Positions 12,398 to 20,145 of a DNA stretch of 25,101 nucleotides are shown here, in pieces. The first letter of the stretch is position 1. Every line of letters starts with the position of its first letter. Origin of the DNA: a virus; the IMG/VR virus record IMGVR_UViG_3300008448_000582, positions 1-25,101 of that record. One strand, 5' to 3'. The position numbers and the translations under genes were made by a program. The notes beneath the pieces are model-generated. The model ran no database searches. It had not been told where the DNA came from and saw only the letters and a program-made list of their open reading frames with translations.

Positions 12398-14466
12398 TGA
12401 TTAGTACAGAGATATATGTAGAAGATTATAAGCTAGATTTATTGCAAGATATAAGTACAGAGTTTACTTATGCAATAGATGACATTACTGATTTTGGTAG
12501 TAAAAATACTTCCTTTAGTAAAACTATATCATTATCAGGTACTGCTATTAATAACCAAATATTTGGATTTGTATTTGATTTAGGTAATGCTAATTTCTTT
12601 GATAATACCTTACCAAATGTTAACTATAACTTCAATGCAAGTAAAGCAGCACAATGCAAGATATTTATTGACAAGGTACAAATATTTAAGGGTACATTAA
12701 GAATACTTGAGATAGTTGTAGATGGCAAAACAATAGAATATCAATGTTCTGTCTTTGGTGAATTAGGCGGATTTATAACTGCATTAGGAAATTCAAGAAT
12801 AGAGGATTTAGATTTTAGTGCATATGACCATACTTATAATGTTTCAAATATTACAAACAGTTGGAATAGCATAACAGGTGCAGGTTATTATTACCCATTG
12901 ATTGACTTTGGCAATGTAAGCACAGGAACTTATGGAACATTTAAAAAAGATTTCCAAGTAAGTACATTTAGACCTGCTTTATTTGTAGCTGAATATATAG
13001 ATAAAATATTTGCAGGAACTGATTACACATATACTTTAGATTTAGAAGCAGGTGATTTAGAATTATATAATAGACTTATAATACCACATAATCAAAAGGT
13101 TTTATCTAGTTCAAGCAATGTTCAATTAAAAGCATATCCAATAGACCAAACATATAGTGGAACTGCAGTTGAATTATATTTGCAATTTGGAACAATAACA
13201 TTGGGAAACTTTACATTAACATCTAGTGATACATTATTTACATATACAGGTGCTACTTCAAAGGTAGTAAACATAGATTTTAATGTAAACGCAGAATGGG
13301 CAATAGGTCAAAATGCTACAATGTCTTTAAAGAAAAATGGAACTGCTATTGCATCATATAGTATGGGTAGCGGATTTAGTGGTAATTTTTTCCAAGTAAA
13401 CTTTAATTTAACAGGGGTAACAATTAATCCAAGTGATTATTTTCAGTTGCATATTACTTGGTCATTAGGTAGTCAACCTTATGAGTTTAATAGTTTAAGT
13501 TCTTCAGGATTTAATATGACAACTACTTCAGTAGAAATAGTTCCTATTAATTATGGTGAAAATATTAAAATTAATAATGTAATTCCTAAAGGTATATTTC
13601 AAAGAGATTTCTTTTTGAGTATATGTAAGATGTTTAATCTATATGTTTATGATGATAAGTGGGATGATAAAAAGATAATTATAAAACCTTATATAAATTT
13701 TTATCCTTCAGTTAGTGATAATGCAGAGGATTGGTCTAATAAAGTTGATAGGTCAAAACCATTGAGCATAAAGCCAATGAGTGAACTTAATGCAAGGTAC
13801 TATCAATATAAATACAAGAGTGATAACGATTTTTATAATGAAAACTACACAAAGAAATATAGCGAAGGATACGCAGATAGAATTTATGATACAGAGTTTG
13901 ACTTTGCAAAAGATACAGAAACAACAGAGATAATATTTGCACCTAGTGTTTTATTTCAACAAACAGGAACTGATAAAATATATCCTGCTATTTATAAACT
14001 ATCTAATAACAATACAAAAGAGGATGTTATGGATAGTGTTATAAGAATTATGCAAGTTAAAAAGAAAACAAGTGTAGCAAGTTGGAGCATAATGAATGCA
14101 GCTACTGTATTAAGTAGTCAAACAACTTATGGTTATGCAGGTCATTTAGATGACCCTAATACACCTAATAATGATATTAACTTTGGAGTACCTAAAGAAT
14201 TATCATTTACTCCAACAACATACCCAACTACAAATCTATTTAACGCATATCATAGTAATTATATAGCAGAGATAACAGATAAGAATAGTAAACTATTAAC
14301 TTGTTCTGCCTTGCTTAATACACAAGATATATTGAATTTAGACTTTAGCAAATACATTTGGATAGATGGTGTACTATTCAGGTTAAATAAAGTTGATGGA
14401 TTTAATCCAATGGAATACAACACTACAAAAATAAGTTTATTAAAAGTAATTGAAACAACATACTAA
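12397..14466 (+). CDS. Tail hub / tail-associated structural protein
   Basis: This encodes 689 residues. The N-terminal block DDITDFGSKNTSFSKTISL, followed by NQIFGFVFDL, is a signature of Bacteroidota-phage tail proteins in the Tal/gp27-like hub position. Residues about 255-380 are Thr/Ser/Gly-rich beta-strand sequence that could be an inserted carbohydrate-binding or fibre-like domain. A conserved C-terminal part follows (IFQRDFFLSICKMFNLYVYD). It likely caps the tube and binds host receptors. It begins in an overlap with the preceding stop and ends in an overlap with the tape measure start. Confidence 0.65.
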   Translation: MISTEIYVEDYKLDLLQDISTEFTYAIDDITDFGSKNTSFSKTISLSGTAINNQIFGFVFDLGNANFFDNTLPNVNYNFNASKAAQCKIFIDKVQIFKGTLRILEIVVDGKTIEYQCSVFGELGGFITALGNSRIEDLDFSAYDHTYNVSNITNSWNSITGAGYYYPLIDFGNVSTGTYGTFKKDFQVSTFRPALFVAEYIDKIFAGTDYTYTLDLEAGDLELYNRLIIPHNQKVLSSSSNVQLKAYPIDQTYSGTAVELYLQFGTITLGNFTLTSSDTLFTYTGATSKVVNIDFNVNAEWAIGQNATMSLKKNGTAIASYSMGSGFSGNFFQVNFNLTGVTINPSDYFQLHITWSLGSQPYEFNSLSSSGFNMTTTSVEIVPINYGENIKINNVIPKGIFQRDFFLSICKMFNLYVYDDKWDDKKIIIKPYINFYPSVSDNAEDWSNKVDRSKPLSIKPMSELNARYYQYKYKSDNDFYNENYTKKYSEGYADRIYDTEFDFAKDTETTEIIFAPSVLFQQTGTDKIYPAIYKLSNNNTKEDVMDSVIRIMQVKKKTSVASWSIMNAATVLSSQTTYGYAGHLDDPNTPNNDINFGVPKELSFTPTTYPTTNLFNAYHSNYIAEITDKNSKLLTCSALLNTQDILNLDFSKYIWIDGVLFRLNKVDGFNPMEYNTTKISLLKVIETTY

Positions 14467-16331
14467 TGGCAGAGAATTTAAATTTAAATGTAAACGTTAA
14501 TACATCAGGTGCTGAAGGTTCAATAGGTTCACTTAAAAAGCAACTTCGTGAAGCAACGAATGATGTAATTACATTGTCTGAAAAGTTTGGTGCTACATCA
14601 AAGGAAGCTATTGAAGCAGCAAAGAGAGCAGGTGAGTTAAGAGATAAAATAGGTGATGCAAAAGCGTTAACAGATGCCTTTAATCCTGATGCAAAGTTTA
14701 AAGCATTAAGTGCATCTTTATCAGGTGTTGCAGGTGGGTTTGCAGCAGTACAGGGAGCAATGGCTTTATTTGGTTCTGAAAGTGAGAATGTTCAAAAAAC
14801 TTTATTAAAAGTTCAATCTGCAATGGCAATTTCACAAGGATTGCAAAGCATTGGTGAAAGTGTAGATAGTTTCAAACAATTAGGTGCAGTAATACAAAGT
14901 ACTACATTATATCAATCTGCCTATAATTTTATTATGGGTGATACTGTAGAAGTTACAAAAGAAGCAGTTCTTTCAGTAGAAGCAGAAACAACTGCATTAG
15001 AAGGTCAAGCAGTAGCAACAACTGAAGTTGCTGTTGCATCAACAGGTGCAACTGCTACATTGGAAGCTGAAGCAGTAGCAACAAATCAAGTTACTGTTGC
15101 AACAACAGGAGCAACTATTGCATTAAGAATATTTAGAGCAGCATTAATAGCAACAGGGATTGGTGCTGCAGTATTATTAGTAGGATTATTAGTTGAATCA
15201 TTTATGAATTTTGTAGGTGCAGCAGAAAAAGCAAGACTAGCAAAAATAAAATTTGATAAAGCATTTGTTGAAGGTAGTAAAAAAGCCAATACTCAATATT
15301 TAGAAGATTTAGATGCTTTAAAAGAAATTGATTTAGAAAGAGCAGGTGATGATGAAGATGCTAAATTTCAAATAGAAGAAGATTATAGAAAGAAAAAAAT
15401 AGCTGCATTAAATGAACATTTAAATAAAATAAGAGGCATTGATGTTGATGCTGAAGCTGAAATACAAAAGCAATTAGCAAAATTAACAAATGATGGCACT
15501 ATTAATAGATTACAAAATGATGCTAGATTAAGAAAATTAGCAAATGAAATTAAATTAGAAGAAGAAGTTCGTGCTGCGTTAAGAGAAAAGAAAGCTATTG
15601 ATGATGAATTAGCTGCTTATGAAAAAAGAAAAAAAGGTAAACAAGCAGGGGTTACTGTTAAAGATATTGAACTAGAAGCTAAAAAAGCTAAAGAAGAAAA
15701 AGAAAAAGAGGATGCTGATAAACAACAAGAATTATTAGTTGAAAGCAATAAGAACGGATTAGGTAAAATGCTTACTGATAAAGCAGTTGCATTTACTAAA
15801 GGATTAGAATTAAATAAACAAAATGCAGAGGCTGAAAGCATTATAGAGAAAGAAAAAATTCAAGCTAAACAAGATACTGCTTATGCTATTGCAGATATTA
15901 CTGCAGGGTTATCAAATATAATTGGTCAAGAAACTGCAGCAGGTAAAGCTATTGCAATATCTTCAGCTACAATTGATACTTATTTAAGTGCATCAACAAT
16001 ATTTAAACAAGCAGCTAAAAATCCAATATCAATAGTAAATCCTGCTTATCCTTATTTAATGGCTGCACCTGCAGTATTAGCAGGTATAGCTAGGGTAAGG
16101 CAAATAGCATCTGTAAGTGTTCCTAATGGCGGAGGCGGTGGTGGTATGCCTTCTATGTCATCAGCATCACCAATGATACCACAAACACCAACTGCACAAA
16201 CTACTAATATTAGTCAGCAATCAATTAACGATATAGGCAATCAAGCAGTAAGAGCATATGTGATTGAAAGTGATGTAACTAGCAATCAACAAAGGATAGC
16301 TGCAATAAGACAGAGAGCAAGATTTAGTTAA
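14466..16331 (+). CDS. Tail tape measure protein
   Basis: This encodes 621 residues. The N-terminal coiled coil contains SIGSLKKQLREATNDVITLS. A hydrophobic helix lies at about 217-247 (IALRIFRAALIATGIGAAVL), long Lys/Glu/Ala coiled coils follow to about 470, and then comes a second hydrophobic region near 530 and a Gly-rich stretch (NGGGGGGMPSMSS). This is the usual tape-measure plan. At about 0.15 nm per residue it predicts a tail near 90 nm. It lies downstream of the tail-tip genes, the reverse of the commonest order. Confidence 0.85.
   Translation: MAENLNLNVNVNTSGAEGSIGSLKKQLREATNDVITLSEKFGATSKEAIEAAKRAGELRDKIGDAKALTDAFNPDAKFKALSASLSGVAGGFAAVQGAMALFGSESENVQKTLLKVQSAMAISQGLQSIGESVDSFKQLGAVIQSTTLYQSAYNFIMGDTVEVTKEAVLSVEAETTALEGQAVATTEVAVASTGATATLEAEAVATNQVTVATTGATIALRIFRAALIATGIGAAVLLVGLLVESFMNFVGAAEKARLAKIKFDKAFVEGSKKANTQYLEDLDALKEIDLERAGDDEDAKFQIEEDYRKKKIAALNEHLNKIRGIDVDAEAEIQKQLAKLTNDGTINRLQNDARLRKLANEIKLEEEVRAALREKKAIDDELAAYEKRKKGKQAGVTVKDIELEAKKAKEEKEKEDADKQQELLVESNKNGLGKMLTDKAVAFTKGLELNKQNAEAESIIEKEKIQAKQDTAYAIADITAGLSNIIGQETAAGKAIAISSATIDTYLSASTIFKQAAKNPISIVNPAYPYLMAAPAVLAGIARVRQIASVSVPNGGGGGGMPSMSSASPMIPQTPTAQTTNISQQSINDIGNQAVRAYVIESDVTSNQQRIAAIRQRARFS
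14994..15119 (+). repeat. Two 63-bp tandem repeats inside the tape measure gene
   Basis: Units at 14994-15056 and 15057-15119 encode 21-residue copies, ALEGQAVATTEVAVASTGAT and TLEAEAVATNQVTVATTGAT, each plus one residue. They share GCAGTAGCAACAA at the same offset, exactly 63 bp apart. They lie just before the hydrophobic helix. A unit gain or loss would change tail length by about 3 nm. Confidence 0.75.
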
Positions 16332-16351
16332 TATTTTAAAATTAGATATTT

Positions 16352-17620
16352 ATGAGTATGGAATTACCATTATATATGTTAGAAATTTCTGATGATTTAG
16401 CGGATGATGCTGAAGTGCAATTTGTCGCTTTAGTAGATAGACCTGCCATTCAAAAGAATTGGAATGCCTTTAAAAATGAACAAAAGTTTCAAATCATTAG
16501 TGAAGATAAGCACATTATTAGCGGTTGTGCTATGTTGGCTGACACTCCTATTTTTAGAAGTGATGTTAATTTTGGTGATTATTATGTGGCATTTTCTAAA
16601 GATACTATTGTTAAGATTGTACAGAAATACTTTAAAAAAGGTTATCAAAACAATGTGAACTTAATGCACGACCCTAAACAAATTGAAACAGGGGTAACGA
16701 TGTTTGAAAGTTTTATTAGTGATAAGTCTAGGGGGATTGAACCAATGAAGGGATTTGAAGATGCACCTGATGGCAGTTGGTTTGTATCTATGTTAGTTGA
16801 AAATGATGCAGTATGGCAGCAAGTTAAGGAAGGTAAGATTAATGGATTCTCTATTGAGGGCATATTTAACTACACTCCAAAAATACCTAAAGAACAACAG
16901 GTAATGAGTGAGATATATAAAATATTAGAAGAAGTAGAATTAGGTGGACCGGGAAGCGGAAGGAGACCTGAAGGCGGTGGTGACAATGAACCAACAGGTT
17001 CAGTAAAAACTGTATCTGTTGAAGATAAAGAAGTAAAAGATTTAGTTTCTAAAGCACAGGAAGCAGCACCTGAAGTTGATAAATTAGGAAAAGATTTAGC
17101 AGAAAAATATGGTGCAGTTGTTACTCCTATTAATATGAAATCAGCAGATTCTATTGTAAGAAAAACAAATACAGAAGAAGGTGGTAATTTAGGTAATATA
17201 AAAGATGCAGTTAGGAATACTATAATTACTGATGACCCAATTGCAATGCAAAATATTATTAAAGATTTAAGCAATGACCCTAGAGTAGCAGGTGGTAATG
17301 GCAGAATTAAAACTCAAACTCACGAATCTAATCCATTGGGATATAGTGGTAATTTGGTCAATATAAAGACCGCTAATGGCTTAACTGCAGAAATACAGGT
17401 AAATACACCTAAAATGATTTATGCCAAAGAAAAGCCTGAAAATGCCAAAATGATACTAGGCGAAGCGAAGTATAATCAAATTGCTAAACAGGTAGGAGTT
17501 GAAGGTGGTAAAGGACACGACTATTACGAAAAATATCGTGTATTGGTAGTCGGTAAAGATGATAAACAAAGAAAACAAATAGAGCAGGAATCTAAAAAAT
17601 ATTACAGTAAATTTTTGTAA
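16352..17620 (+). CDS. XkdF-like prohead protease fused to a RelA/SpoT-like domain
   Basis: This encodes 422 residues in two parts. Residues 1-175 are a XkdF-like capsid maturation protease, with GCAMLADTPIFR at 58-69, probable catalytic His106 (NLMHDPKQ) and Ser167 (NGFSIEG). A flexible linker GGPGSGRRPEGGG (198-210) follows. Residues 240-400 look like a (p)ppGpp-synthetase fold: MKSADSIVRK with Lys263 matching the R-I-K-S-x-x-S-I motif, IKDAVRNTII with Asp285, GYSGNL with Tyr331 and AEIQVNTPKM with Glu347. Asp285 and Glu347 match the metal and catalytic acids of Rel enzymes. The protease would mature the capsid; the C-terminal domain may transfer pyrophosphate to nucleotides or tRNA. Seen: the motifs. 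Inferred: activity. Confidence 0.75.
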   Translation: MSMELPLYMLEISDDLADDAEVQFVALVDRPAIQKNWNAFKNEQKFQIISEDKHIISGCAMLADTPIFRSDVNFGDYYVAFSKDTIVKIVQKYFKKGYQNNVNLMHDPKQIETGVTMFESFISDKSRGIEPMKGFEDAPDGSWFVSMLVENDAVWQQVKEGKINGFSIEGIFNYTPKIPKEQQVMSEIYKILEEVELGGPGSGRRPEGGGDNEPTGSVKTVSVEDKEVKDLVSKAQEAAPEVDKLGKDLAEKYGAVVTPINMKSADSIVRKTNTEEGGNLGNIKDAVRNTIITDDPIAMQNIIKDLSNDPRVAGGNGRIKTQTHESNPLGYSGNLVNIKTANGLTAEIQVNTPKMIYAKEKPENAKMILGEAKYNQIAKQVGVEGGKGHDYYEKYRVLVVGKDDKQRKQIEQESKKYYSKFL

Positions 17621-17649
17621 TAGTCAAATAATATTAGTAAATTGTGTAT

Positions 17650-17868
17650 ATGAGAAATGAGAATCTACTTACTGAAATTGCCAATGGAAAAGAGGTATTC
17701 TTTGAAAACAGTTTTGAAGAAATTGCTTTCAGAAATATCCCTGAAGGTGGTTATGAAGGTAAAGAAAAAGGTGCGACCCCATACAAAGTAGAAGGTGCAC
17801 CAAACAAATTGGTTGAAGCTATTTTAGAAGGGAAAATGATTAGTAAGGAAGAATACCAAAAATACTAA
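17650..17868 (+). CDS. 72-residue protein downstream of the protease fusion, possible immunity factor
   Basis: Translation probably starts at the ATG at 17650; a GTG at 17644 would add two residues. The protein is acidic: RNENLLTEIANGKEVFFENS, then an IPEGGYEGKEKGATPYK middle and a helical LVEAILEGKMISKEEYQKY tail. I do not recognise the family. It follows the RelA/SpoT-like domain by 29 bases on the same strand, a usual place for an immunity or antitoxin gene. Its last 29 bases overlap the 3' end of the oppositely oriented HD hydrolase gene. Confidence 0.55.
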   Translation: MRNENLLTEIANGKEVFFENSFEEIAFRNIPEGGYEGKEKGATPYKVEGAPNKLVEAILEGKMISKEEYQKY

Positions 17869-18364
17869 TTAACCTACCTTTTAAATAAAGCCTTTCTAAT
17901 TTATTAGATAAAGACTTATTAAATTTAGAGTATATAATCTTGAATTGTTTTGATTCAGATATATACTTTTTTAATTTGTGGTAGTTTCTGTTCCTGATAC
18001 ATTCCCTGACATTACATATCCTATCACATAGCTTTACTATTGAAGCTATTTCACTTTTAGATATTTCAATATAGTATGTATCTAATGGTGGCTTTTTAGT
18101 TAGTAGTTTAACATTAGTATAAACTTTATTGCTTATCTGTTTAAGTTTATTTTCATATAATGTGGTATCTTCTAATATGTCGTGCAATGCACATACAGAA
18201 AGGATTACATCCATTTTATTACTTTTAATATTGTTTTCATTACAAAACTTTTCTGCTTCAAACCATACATCTAATAAATGATATAGATAAGGTTTTATGC
18301 CATACTGCTGATACTTATGGTATTCAGCAGCAAGTGCAAGTGAGTTATATTTTATTTTATTCAT
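17840..18364 (-). CDS. SpoT-like HD-domain alarmone hydrolase
   Basis: This encodes 174 residues from the ATG at 18364 (the frame is open to 18442; an ATG at 18382 is possible). The HD motifs of (p)ppGpp hydrolases are all present: AAEYHKYQQYGIKPYLYH with His29, CALHDILEDT with His61-Asp62 and Glu65-Asp66, and VKLCDRICNVRE with Asp114 and Asn118. They match A-x-x-H...P-Y...H, HD-x-x-ED and K-x-x-DR-x-x-N-x-R of SpoT/MESH1 hydrolases, and the size fits a small alarmone hydrolase. It probably removes the 3' pyrophosphate from an alarmone. It is the last gene of a leftward cassette and converges on the synthetase-like gene. Confidence 0.8.
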   Translation of the reverse strand: MNKIKYNSLALAAEYHKYQQYGIKPYLYHLLDVWFEAEKFCNENNIKSNKMDVILSVCALHDILEDTTLYENKLKQISNKVYTNVKLLTKKPPLDTYYIEISKSEIASIVKLCDRICNVRECIRNRNYHKLKKYISESKQFKIIYSKFNKSLSNKLERLYLKGRLISIFGILPY

Positions 18365-18374
18365 ATTTAGTTTA

Positions 18375-18953
18375 TTAAGCATACCAACTAGAGTAAACTC
18401 CTTTTTCTTCTTTGCTTTCAATGAAATTGCAGAAACATCCATGCTTTGCTTTTATGTGGTAGCTAATTTCACCATTATAACTGACTGAAAGATTTATTCT
18501 TTTTAATATTGGTTCACCAACAAAAGAATCTTTAACAGGCTTAACATTAGCACACATATAACCTTCAGTACCTGAAACATAAGAACTAGCAATTTCTCTC
18601 AAAATTACTGACTTTTCTTTAACTTCTATGATTTGGTAGAAGTCAATGTTAGTTTGGTCATATCCCCAAGAATTGTAAATGATTGAACCTTCAACAAAAT
18701 TGTGATTCATATTCTTTTGTGCTTCCTTCTTTTTAGCCTTTCTTTCATTTTCAGCATTAATATTTCTTTCAACTCTTTCAATCCATTCAGAACAAAATTC
18801 AGCCATTCTTTCAGGACTTCTGAACCTGTAATTAAATAATGCTTTAGGGAATCTAGCTTTGCTTTTAGCTTTCATACATAGGGCAATATTTAATTCTTCT
18901 TTAACAGTTAGGACATAACCTAGACTTTCATACTTTTCAATTAAATTTTTCAT
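18375..18953 (-). CDS. Conserved mobile-element protein, unknown function
   Basis: This encodes 192 residues. The N-terminal half is helical and basic (KAKSKARFPKALFNYRFRSP, then SEWIERVERNINAENERKAK). The C-terminal half starts at EGSIIYNSWGYDQTNIDFYQ and is beta-rich. The motif SWGYDQTNIDFYQ recurs, as I remember, in hypothetical proteins of Bacteroidota phages and plasmids. No enzyme motif is seen. It is in the same leftward unit as the HD hydrolase, with 10 bases between them. DNA binding or anti-defence is possible but unproven. Confidence 0.65.
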   Translation of the reverse strand: MKNLIEKYESLGYVLTVKEELNIALCMKAKSKARFPKALFNYRFRSPERMAEFCSEWIERVERNINAENERKAKKKEAQKNMNHNFVEGSIIYNSWGYDQTNIDFYQIIEVKEKSVILREIASSYVSGTEGYMCANVKPVKDSFVGEPILKRINLSVSYNGEISYHIKAKHGCFCNFIESKEEKGVYSSWYA

Positions 18954-18972
18954 AGTTTTTAGTTTTTATAAT

Positions 18973-19248
18973 TTAGATAATTTGTTTATATAATTCAGAA
19001 CTTTTAATTTTCTCACCAATAAAGAACCATTTTAATTTTCTCATTAGAACCTGATTAAAATGAGTTTCATTTTCAAAAGCATTAGTATAGACTGCAACAC
19101 CCATATTTACTGCTCTATCAGTAATGTTTGCAAACTCTAAAAAAGTTCCATATTGATTTGGTTCTTTAGAATACTCTTTAAATAATTCTTGAAATAATTC
19201 GGCTTGATGACCATAATAACCTAGTTCAATTGAAATTGTCTTTTCCAT
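18973..19248 (-). CDS. Small protein of the leftward cassette, unknown function
   Basis: This encodes 91 residues starting MEKTISIELGYYGHQAELFQ. It is mixed alpha/beta and acidic in the first half, with a basic helix LMRKLKWFFIGEKIKS near the end. There is no membrane segment. The ATG follows an A/T-rich leader containing TGTTTATTTT on the plus strand. It is the second gene behind the leftward promoter. I do not recognise a family. Confidence 0.6.
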   Translation of the reverse strand: MEKTISIELGYYGHQAELFQELFKEYSKEPNQYGTFLEFANITDRAVNMGVAVYTNAFENETHFNQVLMRKLKWFFIGEKIKSSELYKQII

Positions 19249-19258
19249 AGTGTTTATT

Positions 19259-19360
19259 TTATTTGATTAAAAATTGAATTAAAACTGAAGCAATAGCTGA
19301 AATAATTAAAGTAACAAAAAGTTTAACTTCAATTGGAGCAGGGAGTGTTTTGTGTTTCAT
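19259..19360 (-). CDS. 33-residue single-pass membrane peptide, first gene of leftward cassette
   Basis: The protein is MKHKTLPAPIEVKLFVTLII followed by SAIASVLIQFLIK. The first 12 residues are polar and basic, and the remaining 20 form a hydrophobic helix ending in Lys. Its leader (AAAAACAAACACTATG) is almost the same as that before the first gene of the 8.5-kb cluster. It may be a membrane regulator or small toxin. It is too short for a firm call, but the promoter and leader place its start well. Confidence 0.5.
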   Translation of the reverse strand: MKHKTLPAPIEVKLFVTLIISAIASVLIQFLIK

Positions 19361-19393
19361 AGTGTTTGTTTTTGGTGTCTCTCAATGACATAG

Positions 19394-19425
19394 TAAAAGT
19401 ACACAGGTTTTAAACACATTCCAAA
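19394..19425 (-). promoter_or_regulatory. Leftward Bacteroidota-type promoter
   Basis: Reading the minus strand, TTTGG (19425-19421) is followed after 19 bp by TACTTTTA (19401-19394), a one-mismatch form of TAnnTTTG. The region AAATGTTTGGAATGTGT matches 16 of 17 bases of the promoter at 8442-8458. It drives the four-gene cassette ending in the HD hydrolase. Confidence 0.65.
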
Positions 19426-19453
19426 CATTTGCCCCACTTTTTTTGATTAATTT

Positions 19454-19486
19454 GATGAACGGTAAATAATAAGGATGAACGGTTAA
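19454..19486 (-). promoter_or_regulatory. Tandem operator repeats upstream of the leftward promoter
   Basis: On the minus strand, TTAACCGTTCATC and TTTACCGTTCATC lie 20 bp apart, with the nearer ACCG exactly 38 bp before TTTGG. Both spacings are identical to those at 8384-8449. Because the site lies between divergent genes, the same factor might also affect the scaffold gene that begins at 19529. Confidence 0.65.
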
Positions 19487-19528
19487 GTGATAAACTACCT
19501 TATTTATTAACATTTAAAGAAAAATAAA

Positions 19529-20134
19529 ATGAATCCAAAAGAAGCATTACAACAAATAAGAGCCTTATTTGAAGATATGCCACAAGTAATTGAGCCACAA
19601 GCACCTGTTGCACCTGCAGAACCTGTAGTTACAAAGGTAGAAATGGCTGAATATTCTTTGGCTGATGGAACAAAGGTTATGATTTCTGCATTAGAAATCG
19701 GTGGTAAAGTAGAGATGGCTGATGGCACTCCTGCTCCACAAGGCGAACATCAATTAATGGATGGTACTTCTATCCAAGTAGATGAAACAGGAACAATCAT
19801 TGAAATTTCTTCCCCTAAAGAAGATATTGTAGAAGAAGAACCTGTTGCACCTGCTGCACCTGTTGCACCTGCACAAGATACTACTGCTATGGCAGAAGAA
19901 TTAAAGGCAGAGTTTGCAGAGCAAAAAAGTCAATTAGAAACAAAAATTGCTGAATTAGAGAGCAAAGTAAAACAAGGGTTTGCACAAGTAGCTGAATTAG
20001 TAGAAGCACTTTCAAACACTCCAACTGCTGAACCTACTCAAAAAGCAGCAAACGCTTTTCAATCATATGTAGCTACAAAAGATAGCAAGTATGAGAGATT
20101 AGAGAAATATAGAAACGCAATTTTAAACAAATAA
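19529..20134 (+). CDS. Capsid scaffolding protein
   Basis: This encodes 201 residues, acidic. An Ala/Pro/Val-rich segment (QAPVAPAEPVV) is followed by a beta-like block (YSLADGTKVMISALEIGG) with the repeat form MADGT/LMDGT. A second Pro/Ala-rich linker and a coiled coil at about 125-165 (EELKAEFAEQKSQLETKIAE) follow, then a helical basic C-terminus. This plan and its position directly before the major capsid gene are typical of scaffolds in these phages. It would be a substrate of the prohead protease, whose gene is separated from it by the leftward cassette. Confidence 0.8.
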   Translation: MNPKEALQQIRALFEDMPQVIEPQAPVAPAEPVVTKVEMAEYSLADGTKVMISALEIGGKVEMADGTPAPQGEHQLMDGTSIQVDETGTIIEISSPKEDIVEEEPVAPAAPVAPAQDTTAMAEELKAEFAEQKSQLETKIAELESKVKQGFAQVAELVEALSNTPTAEPTQKAANAFQSYVATKDSKYERLEKYRNAILNK

Positions 20135-20145
20135 ATTTATAAAAA

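Noticed and set aside
18365-18442. Longer start for the HD hydrolase
   Set aside because: The extra 26 residues lie mainly inside the end of the upstream leftward gene and precede the usual SpoT-like N-terminus; the ATG at 18364 is preferred.
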